DNA of 64,000 bases from Dinochytrium kinnereticum. Taxonomy: Eukaryota > Chytridiomycota > Chytridiomycetes > Chytridiales > Chytridiaceae. Position 1 is the stretch's first letter. Every line of letters begins with the position of its first letter. The translations under genes and the position numbers were made by a program. A model generated the notes under the pieces. It saw only the letters and a list, made by a program, of their open reading frames with translations. It was not told where the DNA came from and did no database searches. The stretch is taken from NCBI GenBank assembly GCA_027604005.1, contig JADGJT010000001.1, forward strand, positions 181,764-245,763, in the 5' to 3' direction. Positions 26,435 through 37,152 of the stretch are shown here, piece after piece.

Positions 26435-27791
26435 CTTTTCCCAACACCCAACAACACCACCGACAACAAGTATTAAAAAAAAAAAGCGTCTCGTAATTGT
26501 CTCCTTCCACAACCACCCTTGGGCACGCGGAATGGAAAAGGAAAATGGGGTGAGGCCAATTGAACAACTTCCTCCCCCCACCTTTCTCTTTTTCTTTTTT
26601 CTTTGCGGGGGGAATGGGTTTGGAGAATCTCACCAACCCCCCCTCCGCCCCCAAAACGGTTTTTCGTTCTTTTTAAACCCCCTTCCCTCCCTTCTGCTTT
26701 CTGTTTTTCTTGTTTTTCCTTCGTTGCCGTAGTTTGCTGGACGGGTCAGTGAGACGGCTGATGGTTGGGGGTTCTGATGTTCTTTTTTTTCAACGCCTTT
26801 CTTTCTGGACAATTTCTTTGACTTTCCAGACTTTGAACACGGACAACCGCGCTGGAAAAGAAAGGAAAAATTCGAAGAGGGGAGACAGAGAGTGAACTTC
26901 AAGCTTCTTTTTTTTTGTTTGTTGATTCTGTCGTTGCGAATGTGTATATAAATAAGACCAAAAGAGAGACGGAAAAAAAAAGAAAAATAAAAAATAGGAA
27001 AAAAAAAAAAAAAGAACGGAAAAAAACTAAAAGGAAGAAGAATGGATAAAGGAATGAGATAACTGTTTTGTTTCCCATCGTCCTTTCAACAAAAAAAGGG
27101 AGAATACGAACCCGTTCCCTCTCACCAGAAACAAACAAACAAACGGTTGTCTGTTTCTACATGGATATGTAAATAAATGGTTGGGAGAAAACGCACAGAA
27201 CCCGACACCAACCCCACCCCAAGTCTATAATCTCACAACTTCATAAATATCAACCTCCCCCTCTCCCTCCCCTGAAAGAAGAGGAAAGAAAAAGTGCGAC
27301 AAAGAAAGAAAGAACAACCAAGGTGTATACGGTTTTCGAGCCACTCAAGCGTCAACGAGAGCGAAAGGGATATGAAGAAGAAAAAAACTCGACCGTCACA
27401 GAGAGAGAGAGGGAAAAGAAAAGAGGTACGCCCGAAGCAAATCAAAAGAAGAACGGGAAGAAAAAGTCACTGATAAGAAAAAGAAGCACCTCCCTCTTCC
27501 CTTCTAAATCTTGCCTCATCATTCTTTCATCTAGAAGCGGGAAAACGGTGGAGGATGGAAATATATGCAGGATGAATTGGCTTGAAACACTGAAAACGAA
27601 AGAGGTTTGAACGAAGGAGGAGGGGAGGAAATGAAAGGGACACACCAAACAGCTTAAATAGAAAAAGGGAAGAAGAAGAGAAGAAAAAAGAAAAAAACCC
27701 GACAAAATAAATAAATAAATAAAAACATGCGCATAAATAAAACCAAAACTGCTCCACAACCTAACAAAAAAAAAAAAAAAAAAAGTTCCCC
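26435..27791. other. Low-complexity intergenic region upstream of the SLP1-like gene
   Basis: About 1.36 kb with a strong strand bias. 26890-27790 is dominated by A and G on the + strand: a 13-nt A run near 27000, an 18-nt A run at 27767-27784, AAAT tandem units near 27708-27721, and many GAAA or GAGA runs. The left end is C-rich on +. Open frames here encode only Phe/Lys-rich low-complexity peptides and are not genes. It should contain the 3' UTR of the bHLH gene and the promoter of the SLP1-like gene. Confidence 0.6.
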
Positions 27792-29834
27792 TCATCTCCC
27801 CTCACCTTCCTCACCACCCCCGCTATCCTCTACCCCTCCATCAAACCCCCACCCACCCCCCTCAAAAGCCAAAGCAATGCCTGAAACGTTACTCGGTTGG
27901 TGACTCAAGAACCCATCCTGGGTCGCACCCGCCATCATCCAACCCGCCATCGGGTGCATAGTCGACGGGTAAGGGGAGTGGCTGGGCGGCGGGGGTAATC
28001 CCGGGGGAAAGGTAGGGAAGTTAGGCATGAGTTGGAACGAGGAGGGGTGGTGTTGAGGTGGTGGGTGGGATGATGTTGTTGACGGTGAGGGGTTTGGGTG
28101 GGGACGGTAGGGAGTTGAGAGGAGGGGCCGCTTTGGGAGAGTGTGTGGAGAGGCGATGCCTTGGTCAGTGTCGAGGCTATGCGGGGTGGAGGGGAAGTTG
28201 TTGATAATGGTGATGAGATAAGGATTGAGAAAAAAAAGGAGGCGGTCCTGAGAAGAACAAGAGCCAAGAAGAAGAAAAACGATTCAAATAAACTCACATA
28301 TCCTGCTTCCTCTTTCTCATACTCTCCCCAACCTCCCCGCCAGAAACCCCGACCCCCTGCTCACCCCCAACACCTACGGGCGAATATGACATCTGCCGAA
28401 AATACCCATCAATCTTACTCAACTTTGCCCTCAAATCCACATTATCCCCACCACCCGCCCCCTCCGTCTCCACAACCACCAAAGGCTGAACAGGCTGAAC
28501 AGCCGACACCCCCCTCGCTTTCTGCAGCGAAGAATGAGTGATAGTCGCGGGTGAGGGATCCATCGTCGTCGTCGTCGTCGTCGTGGTCGCAACGGGGGGT
28601 GACGGCCGATGATGAAAATGTGGGTGAAATATCTGCTGTTGCTGTTGTTGCTGCTGTTGAGCAAACGGTGTCGAAAATTCAACAGGGGTGATTGGAATAG
28701 GGGTGGAGGTTGCCGTTGAGCTCGGAGGGCTTAGACAGATGGATGTAGATGACGACTGAGTTTGACCACCACCCATCAGGCCGTGCAAGTTTGACGTGGT
28801 GGAGGGGGAGGACGTTGCGGATGTGTTTGTTGAACCTCCTCCTGTTGAGCCTCCTCCTTGTGACAGAGCAAGATTGGTCATTCCCCCGGGACTTCGCGAT
28901 GGTACCAGTGGGGAGGTGTTGGAGATCGTAGGGGTTGGGATGAGGGTTGGGTGGAGGTGGGGATGGGGTAGGAGGGAGGGATGGGGTAGGGATGTGTGGT
29001 AGGGGATTGGGAGGGTGGGGAGTGCGTAGGGGTTGGGGTGGGGTGGGTGGTGGTGCGGGTGTAGGTGGTGGTGGGAGGAGGGATGTGTGGATGGGGAGGT
29101 GGAGGGCAGGGTGCTCACGGAAGAGAGATGTCGCGTCCTCTCCAGCTCGTTTTCGAGGTCCGCCACTCGATTTCGTAGGGTGACTGGTTGGAGTGAAGTT
29201 GTGTGGGAGGTAAGGATTAGCGTCAACCTTAACCGCCAACGATGCTTCCGAAAAATAAACAAACAAAAAAACAAACAAAAAATGCCCCTCCCCACCCTCT
29301 TAACCTTCCCCAGACAACGAGCAAAACAGAAACCGCCAAAACCATAACTTACTGATATAGTCTCTCGCCTTCTCCATAATAAGAATCGTGGAAGGTTTAT
29401 CCATCGACAAGGATGGGATACTATCCTTCAAAAGCGTCAAAGCCTGTCTCTGATTGAATCGTCTCTTTCTTTCCAAAGCGTTATGGTTCGCGCGTTTCGG
29501 CTTCCGCTTTCCGGGTCTTCCAATAACAAAGAAAAAGAAAAAGAAAAAAAATAGGGCAAAAACGGTTAGAGAAAAAGAAAAAATGAATATATGGAGGAAG
29601 GGGTAGTGTGTGAGTTTGTGTGAGAGGTTCGAGGAAGAAGAGGAGGAGTGGAGAGGCAGCAACTTACCCTCCGAGAATGGGCGAGGTGGGTGAGGGGGAG
29701 AGAGACGCGTTCCCGCTGCCTGACGCCTGGTGGTAGACGTGTGATATGGACGACGATCCTTGCTGCTGTTGCAGCGGCATGGAGGTCAAAAGCTGCTCAT
29801 CGTCGTCGCTCCCCGAGTCCTCGCAGTCGGCCAT
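27792..29834 (-). CDS. bHLH-leucine-zipper transcription factor
   Basis: Exon 1 starts at ATG 29834-29832 (MADCEDSGSDDDEQLLTSMP) and ends near 29668. The next exon carries the basic region 'KRANHNALERKRRFNQRQAL' and helix-loop-helix 'LLKDSIPSLSMDKPSTILIM', 'EKARDYI'. After an intron (about 29351-29191) comes 'ITLRNRVADLENELERTRHL', a zipper continuing helix 2. The basic-region residues His-Glu-Arg (H..ALE..RR) predict E-box (CAnnTG) binding of the Max/Myc/USF/CBF1 group. The remainder is His/Pro-rich, then Gln9 and Thr8 runs, and a further exon read in the frame '...SFQLMPNFPTFPPGLPPPP' ending at 27792. The last intron (about 28295-28178) was chosen because it restores this frame; using the nearer acceptor gives a shorter, less natural C-terminus. 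Confidence 0.8.
28564..28584 (-). repeat. GTC/GAC triplet run coding for poly-Thr
   Basis: Seven tandem cgt units on the + strand encode a Thr run (eight Thr) in the bHLH protein. A second codon run at about 28629-28660 (ctg/ttg units) encodes Gln9. Both are replication-slippage-prone coding microsatellites. Confidence 0.8.
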
Positions 29835-31040
29835 CGCTCACAAGCAAGCAAAATGAATATTCCACGGAATAATATCCCGAGCAAAAGATTCCAGGGGATA
29901 TTAGCAGCCGCTGGTCACACAAAGTCCCAGCGAAATGAAAGGACCAAAATTTCCTTTTTCCTGACGCTCAGCCAATGGCGCGAGAGGATGAGGCTTTGCC
30001 TGCTGTCAGGAGAGAGCGGCTCTTGGCGCTGACGCTGACTGACTGACGAGGACCCAAGCCTTGGATGCGGTCGATGCACCGGCGGATGTTGCGTTGCTTG
30101 GCTGCAGAGGGGCGACTGGACGGCGGTTGGCTGGTTGGCGTTGACTGGAGTGTGAGAGGTTGTGAGTGTGGATGGATGATGGATGCGGTGGATGTTCCGT
30201 CGGTTCAAAGGCTTTGTTTTCAACCAGGTACGATGAGGAGGGACGGAGGAGCGGTGGTTGTTGTGCTTGCTGTGTGATCTTTCTTCCGATGGCCCTCAGT
30301 GTTCACGAGACATTTTCCACCCTCAGGATGTGCTTGAATGGCTCCCCTTTTTTGCTTCCGCCGGTGAATGGGTGGATGAATGGGAGTGGATGTGTGTGCG
30401 TGTGTGTGTGTGTGTTTGCGGGTGTGTGGAAAGGTCCGTCCCTTCTCTGCTGCAAGCACTCTCTTGTCTAAAAGTCTAGGCCGATCTTCTGGCGGTGGTG
30501 GCTCCAGGTCCCTCCCTTTCCGTGCTTCCTTCAGCGTTCGTTCGCTCGTTCGTTCGTTTGTCTGGAGGGATGCGTTGGTTGGGGGGTATGCAGCAGCAAG
30601 CACAGAGAGAGGTGTGAGGTTTGGCGGTGAGGGATGGATTGAGGTGTCGGTCGGTTGAAGGGGGGGATTAAAATGTTTGTTCTTTATTATTATTATTTTA
30701 AAAGAAAGAAAATGAATGAATTAATAATAATAATAAAATTCTTCTTTCGGTAATATTTAAAGCAGCAGTCGCACAATCATGCATCACCAGGCAGTCCGTC
30801 TGTGTCTGTTTCCAGTGGCTTTTATTTTTACATTCTTCAAACTGTTTTGGTTGGTTTGGTTGGTTGTGGGATGAAACAGACCTCTGCTGCTCTCTCTTCT
30901 TTTATTTTATTTATTTTATTATTGTGAAACGCTCGCTCTCCCTTCTCCGCCCAGTGCTGCTGAAACAACCGCAAATCGGCGCTCCCCTCAACTATAGTAT
31001 TGTGTTTTATTTTTCATTACTGGTTGACCGCAGTGGACAG

Positions 31041-31070
31041 AGGAGGAGGAGGAGGAGGAGGAGGAGGAGG
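31041..31070 (+). repeat. (AGG)10 microsatellite
   Basis: Thirty consecutive bases of AGG units in the divergent intergenic region. Purine-only on + and able to form triplex or G-rich structure. Non-coding as annotated here. Confidence 0.95.
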
Positions 31071-31150
31071 TGATGCAGTCGCGCCTCTCTCCTGGTCATC
31101 ATCACACAACTGTGAAACATGCTGTTTTACCACCTACCCAAAATAGGAGA

Positions 31151-31290
31151 CTGCTGCTGCACCAGGGGAGTAGTCACAGAAAGGCGGGCTGAGCTGCCGC
31201 ATCAAGGCGGTGCTCGCTGTAGAGAGTGCAACGCTGCTCTAGCCAGAGCGTGCTGCTGGACCAAGGCTAATCACTGCTGTATCAAGGAGA
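31151..31290 (+). repeat. Four imperfect direct repeats, consensus CTGCYG..(A/T)(T/C)CAAGG
   Basis: Copies start at about 31151, 31194, 31253 and 31274: ctgctgctgcaccagggg, ctgccgcatcaaggcgg, ctgctggaccaaggcta and ctgctgtatcaaggaga. The octamer tagtcaca also occurs on both sides (about 31171 and about 31312). The arrangement suggests a cluster of binding sites or decayed tandem repeats rather than coding sequence. Confidence 0.5.
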
Positions 31291-31722
31291 GTGCTGTTGC
31301 AGCGCGCTATTTAGTCACACAAATGACAACGATGTTTGTCCCACAGCCTGCAGCCAATCAGCGATGGCCGTCACTGTGTCTGCCATCAGACCGTGGGAAA
31401 GGCGCAAACCGTCCAATTCAAAAAAAAAAAACTTTAAGAAATCCGTCTTGACGGACTCCTCTGATCCCCTCGTCTCTGCCACGTCAACCCAACCAACCTT
31501 CCCTGCGTCCCCGCTTTTTGACTTATTCACCTCCTCGCTGTCTGTGGCTGTTAGATACCGCACCCCCCTGCCCCGTCGTGGTGTGCTGGAGATTGTCTCA
31601 CGGAGGTTTACTGTTGCTGGAACGCTGTCGAGTGATAGCCAACTTCCCTTGGAAGACAAACACCAACCAACCCCCCTTCCCCACCCTCCGCCAGAACCAC
31701 CCTCACCAAACAAACCCTAACC

Positions 31723-34700
31723 ATGGACCCCACCGCAACCTCAACTCCAACCCCCTCCTCACCCTCTCCCCACCCTCCCCTAAACCCTGGCCTGGACGCC
31801 ATACTTCGCAAAGGCACCGTCACCCACAAACGACTCACTGGCAAATCCAGACGAAACCTACTTCTGGTGAAACCCTCTTCTACTGAGGATGTTTTGGCTA
31901 TTAGGGATGAGTTGGCGGCTCTGGAGAGAGGCAAGTCGGTGAGGTCTTTGGATGAGGCTTGGGGGGAGGGTGGAGGGCCTGGGGGTGGAGCTGTGGGTAG
32001 CAAGGGCGTTAGGGAGAAGGAGGTCGTTGCGTACGGCAATTTGGCCTTTTCTGCTGTTACTGGTGAGTTGTCCTGTCCTTTTCTTTCTTTCTTTCTTTTT
32101 TTTTTTTGAGATCTGTCGGTTGATGGTGTGCCGTTTGGTGTGGACATTCTGGTCTTTGAGACGATGTTTATGTTTGGGTCTTTTTAGAAGGGTGGCAGAT
32201 ATGGTCCTTTGATTGTGTCTGGACAGCGAGTCTCATGTCAAAAGTTGGCATTCTTTTCTTATAAGGTGGACCGCGATGCCTCGCATCCGGTAAAAAAGCA
32301 TCAAACGAAAGAAGAGATCCTTGAACGTCATTGCTGAGAAATTTAAGCCTTCAACAGCATCTAATCATTTTCATCACTTCCCCTACTCCTCAAAAAAAAC
32401 AACAACAAAAAATACCAAAACCAGGCAACCCCCTCCTGATCCTCGGAACATCCAAACGCACCTACATCCATTTCTCCAAAGTCGCCTACATCCAAGACGA
32501 ATCTGACCTTGGTCTCCCGTGCCAATTCACCATCGTCACCTCGACAAAGCAGGAATACAAATTCATCTGCGACACATCCCCAGATTACCAGCAATGGATC
32601 ACCGTCCTCAAAGATGCCTATCGCGAGACCTTTGGCGTCGACCCCAATGACAGCGAGGATGGGGATCTGGACGCTGGTCGACGCCGGTCTTTGTCGCGCG
32701 GTGGGAGAAGGAACTCTTCTCAGGGAGGGAGGGCGAGGTCGAGCTCGACGGTTCGAGGCGGTGGGGATGGACGTCGAATGTCCACTGCTTCAAGGGGACC
32801 ACCGTCGCGGTCTGTTGAGCGGGACGTCGGCAGTCGTGTTAGGGAATCGAGGGATCGTCTGTACGATGATGATGAACCCCGTGGACCTCCGAAAGGTCGC
32901 CCCGCGTCCGTCAGGTCTACTCGATCGAACACGTCCACACGTACAGCCACACCACGGGCTCCAGGAGACCAGTCCTCTTCGTCAAGGTCGAGACCTAGTC
33001 GGTCGAATCGCGGGGGACCGAGAGCCCCTGGTGATGGGGCCTCCCAACGTCGCTCCTCGTCGGCGGCGGGTCGTTATGATGACTCTGGCTCACGAAAATC
33101 CATTGGGAGTCGAAATGGGCATGTCGAGGGTGGGCCGGATGCGCATCGCTGGGAGGGTGGGGACGCGGAGGATGATGATGGGAGAAGCGTGAGGTCTTCC
33201 AGGTCCGTCTCTCTTCCGAGGAATGTGATGGGCCCGAATGGACAGCCGCTGAGATCCTCGTTGTCGAGAAACAAGTCGAGCAGCACCGGTGCGTTGCAGA
33301 ATGTGCCTTCCGCTTCCTCTGTCAAACCGAGTCGATTGATCGAGGGTGGGAGCGATGAGGTTTATGAAATTGCAAAGATGGCCATGGAGACTGGATTGGT
33401 CGACGCTCCGCCGCCGTCACCGGCTGTCCCTTCTGAGACTCTTCGGAGCTTGGATCCCCCGACTCCAATGGGTGCGGGTGGCGAGGGAAGTGTTGAGTCT
33501 GTTAGAAAGGGATCAACGGCCTCGTCCAACCCTTCGTATGAGGCTCCAGCCAAACGGCCCCCAGGCCATGCGCTGAAAGCCGGGTTTGCTACACGAAGCG
33601 GATCGTTGGTTCGGTTCTCGGGGTACGATGAGAGTATCGTTATCTCTCCCGATGACGCCGTTCACCTCCGTCGACCGACTCTGAGAGCCAACTCTGTGAC
33701 AGACGTGACCCCCATCGACTCGCCTAGACCCTTCAAACAACCCCAATCATCTTCATCACCTTCCCTCCCTTCCTCGACATCCTCCACTTCGTCCCCCGCC
33801 GCCGCGTCCCCACGCACCTCCATCGCGCTCGACAGACGTCGTCCACCCGCGAGCCCTGCGCCGAAGCAACGAACCCGAACACCCTCGCTCGCGGATCAGA
33901 GACGTGTCGTCAATTCACTGTTTGATGATTCCTCCGCCTCGGAGAGGGGCCGATCTAACCCTATTGCTGCGGGGGACGGGCTAGTCAGGGCTACACCTGC
34001 TGGGAGGGATCGATCTGGATCTCGCGGTCCGCAGATGAGGGCGTCGAGCTCATTGGGGATGGTGGCTTCGACTCGTGGGAGGGATGCGGAGGTTTCGTCC
34101 ATCGGCTCACGGGCGTCGAGGTCTAGCAGTGTTGGGGGGAGGGTTCCGTCGTCGACCAGACGGAGGGGATCCAATGCGTCCAATGCTAGCACTATTAAGG
34201 CGGGAGCTGCTGCTGCTGCTACCCCCTCGGTTGGGGTTGAGAAGGAGAAGAGCAGGTTTGGGTTTGCATCGCTTTTTGGGGGCGGGGGAAGGAAGGGTGA
34301 TGGTGGGGAGGAGGGGAACTCCCCCACACCTGGACGACGACGGTCTTCTTCTTCATCGTCTGTTGGGACCTCTGGACCAGGATTGATGGCATCGTTGACG
34401 CTTGTTCCGTCTGTTAGGGTTGATCGGACCGCGTCGCTCGCCAGCATGTTTCGGAAGACCGCAAAGGATATGACGAAACCGTCGGCTTCGGGGTTGGTTG
34501 GTGATGGTGGGAGGGTGGTGAGTCCGAGGGGAACCGCGAGCGCCGCTCATGAGCTTGTCATGGCTGCTAATGGGGTCATGGAGGTTTCGCCTGTCACTCC
34601 GCTTACTCCATTGGGGGGGTTGCCTTCTCCTCCTGTTGCAGCTTTGACACAATCTCCCCTCAATGATTCCATCCCACACGATGTAGTTCAAGACCCCATC

Positions 34701-35825
34701 TCTCAAGACCAATCAGTCGTCCAAGACCCCGTCCCCAACGACCACGCAGTCATTCAAGACCCAATCCCCCAACCCCCAACCCCCGCACCAACCCAAAACC
34801 CCATCCTCCAATCCTCAACCCACCAAATCGTCGAAGAACCCACACCCATGTCTGCCCAATCCCATCCGCATGAAGCCTTACCACCCCCAACCTCAAGCCC
34901 CGCGCCAACCTTCGCGTCCCTCAGACCCCCGGTGCCGCCCAGCAGCCCCGTGTCGGTCTCGACGAGCTCATCGGGGGGGACTTTAATGCAGGAGTCGGTC
35001 CGACCCGCGACGGGGGGTGGTGTGATGAGGTCGCCTTTAGTTGTTAGGGGCGATGGGGCGTCGTCGGTGTCCGGGGGGTCGGTTTGTGATCGGGAGTCGA
35101 TGGATTCGGATTCCGAGGATGGGGAGGGAGGTGCGGGTGGGAGTGCGGAGAAGAGTGGCGCGGGAATGGCCTTGATGATGACACCACCTGATTCTGTACC
35201 GCCCTCGCCGGAGGTCACCCCCAAAGCGGAACCTCGACGTGTGGTTGTTGTTGAGGAGGAGATTGAGGAGGTGAGGGGTGGCGGTAATGGGGGGAGTGGG
35301 AAAAAGGTGTTTGGGATGTTGGGGGGAGCGTCCACGCCGGTTTTCTCCACCTCTCCTCCACCTCCCACTCCTCCATCAAGGACGGCTGTTGAACCTGGTC
35401 AAGTTCCGTTGACCGTCACATCGTCGTCTACCGAGAGGCCGCAGGGAAATCCGAGCGCTTTTCGAAAGGCTTTTGAGACGTTTAACAGGAAGGTGAGGGA
35501 GTTTGGCGGGGGGGATGCGGGGAAATCTTTGCCTGCTTCTCCTGCTGTTGGTGCCAAGGTGGCGACGTATGGGTCTTCCCCTGCTGCTGTCGTGAAGGTT
35601 GGGTTGAATGCACCACCGAACCCCGCACCTAGTAATCCGGTTATGGCGGGAAGTGAGTTGGATGTGGTTTTGGGGGGAAATGTTGATGGGGCGAGCCCGA
35701 AGGCTCTGAGAAGATTGGGGATTGTGGTGAAGGAGGAGGAGGAGAAGGGTGAAGAGGAGGAGGAGGAGGATGAGGAGGTTTTGAGACGGAGGAGGGAGGC
35801 GAAGGGGAAGGCTAGGGCTGAGTGA
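31723..35825 (+). CDS. PH-domain protein with very long disordered Ser/Pro-rich region
   Basis: Two exons (31723-32062 and 32425-35825) give 1,246 aa in frame. The N-terminus 'LDAILRKGTVTHKRLTGKSR' with 'RNLLLV' starts a PH-like fold, interrupted by an acidic/Gly-rich loop. After the intron it resumes 'NPLLILGTSKRTYIHFSKVA', 'CQFTIVTSTKQEYKFICDTS', 'DYQQWITVLKDAY', whose Trp is the usual PH C-helix tryptophan. PH domains bind phosphoinositides or proteins at membranes. About 1,000 residues then follow that are rich in Ser, Arg, Pro and Gly. These include a short repeat around 34685-34780 (VQDP units) and end in an Arg/Glu-rich charged tail (EEEEDEEVLRRRREAKGKAR). No second domain was recognised. 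The 362-nt intron is long for this window and may hide a small exon. Confidence 0.72.
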
Positions 35826-37152
35826 GGAAGTTTTGGGTATGGTTTTTCTTTTTTTTCTTGTGGGGGAGGTGGATTTGATGCGTGTTTGAATTATTATTAT
35901 TTTTTTTTCTTCTTTGCGGTGGATTTCTTCTTCTGTTTTTCTTTTATTCGTCGTGGGATGTGTGGGTGAAGACAGACTCTTTACTTTTTATTCTGGTGGA
36001 AGTGGTGGGTGTGGGGGTTTTCTTAATTTTTTATTTTATTTTTTTGGTGTGGTCCTCTCTTTACTCTTTTTCTTTTCTCTTTAATGTTGTGGTTAAACCG
36101 CCTTTTCGAATTAGTTTGGTTTGGACCTCTTTTAATGAATGGCCTTTTTGAATTTCCCCCCCCCCCCCCCTTTTTTCCTTCTTTTTTTGTTTTGAATCAG
36201 TCAGTTGTTGCACTTTGTCTTTGGCCGTTGTTGTCTTTTTTTTTTCAGTGCCGCTTCTTCATAATTGTTCCTGTTTTTGGAACCACCTTCTCTTCTTTAT
36301 CTCTCTCTTTTTTTTCGCCTCTTGTTTTCTTCTTTACTCGTCCGTTCAGTCGTAGCCGTTATTTAAGTTGTTTTTTCGAGTGGTGCTGTGGAGGGTTGAT
36401 CCTCTTCTTCTTAGTTGTGTTTTTGTGAACTTGGTGCCGTTCGTTGTTCTTGAGGCGGTGAAGAAAATGTGGGATGCTACACACTGCAGTGTTTTATTGA
36501 GTTTTGAGGCGAAGGTTATTTGGCCTCGTCATGTCAGCCAGCCGTCGGCGTCATTGCCGCGTTAACTGTTCGCTCAAGGAATGGCGCTCAGAACGAGTCT
36601 AAAGACGGAGCATCACCGCCAAAGAAAGAACTTTAACCTGAGCTTTGTGGACTTTGAATTTCTCACCAAAAGACAAACTGGCGGAGTTTGGTTTTGGTTT
36701 TGTTTTTCTGGCTTTTTTTTTTGTTCGTTCATTTCGGAGATTGTGTCTGCTGGGGTGGGTTGGTTGGCTCGTTGGCGGCACTGCTTGCGGGTGACTCCAC
36801 AAACATGCGGCGAGCAAGAAAGAGACGAGATTCATTATTATTATTATTATTGCCTTTCCTTTTCATAACTCATTTGTTTTGGCAAAAAAACAAACGACGA
36901 GGCCCTTGCGACGGGACGACGACTCGACGCTGAGCGATCATTGCAACGACGTTAGCGACTGTCCTTGGGTTTGGGAGATCTGAGGTAGTCGGGAGCTTTG
37001 GGCTGGTGGGGTTTACCTGACAAAAGAGGCTTGGAGGGTTTGTGCGTAGATCCATTGCCGACTCTCTCCTTAAACAGTTGGCCCCCACCCACCCCCCTTC
37101 ATCCCAGGCACCGACACAACAAAACCACGCAAGCAAGTTTGAAATTTGAAAC
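35826..37152. other. T-rich intergenic region with poly-C run
   Basis: About 1.3 kb between two rightward genes. 35840-36450 is extremely T-rich on + (many runs of 6-9 T), includes a 15-base C run at 36156-36170, and has ATT triplets at about 36833-36849. Open frames here are Phe-rich translation of T tracts, not genes. A pyrimidine-rich 3' flank after the PH gene and a promoter for the tyrosinase gene are expected. Confidence 0.6.
36156..36170 (+). repeat. Homopolymer C15
   Basis: Fifteen consecutive C residues flanked by T runs, in non-coding sequence. Such runs are prone to assembly error, so the exact length may be unreliable. Confidence 0.9.

Larger units (their letters stand above)
29835..31722. 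other. Long divergent intergenic region between the bHLH and PH-domain genes
   Basis: About 1.9 kb between opposed genes. It holds a TG-rich run (about 30391-30415), a (cgtt)n-like run near 30536-30560, AT-rich triplets near 30683-30735, ten AGG units at 31041-31070, a cluster of imperfect direct repeats at 31151-31290, and an ORF (31364-31720) ending just before the PH-gene ATG. No RNA gene or conserved protein is visible. It looks like a large regulatory region. Confidence 0.6.

Noticed and set aside
26200..27800. Several Phe-, Lys- or Ser-rich ORFs
   Set aside because: They are translations of homopurine or homopyrimidine tracts with no start context or conserved motif.
28294..29295. Start codon of the 333-codon ORF as the true start of the bHLH protein
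   Set aside because: Its first ~35 residues are intron translation; the bHLH basic region lies in upstream exons that join in frame at the zipper.
34685..34870. Tandem VQDP-like units in the PH-domain protein as a separate repeat element
   Set aside because: Only a few degenerate copies inside one disordered coding region; mentioned with the gene instead.
35882..36868. Phe/Leu-rich ORFs that look like membrane proteins
   Set aside because: Hydrophobicity comes only from T-rich DNA; the region is non-coding 3' flank and promoter.
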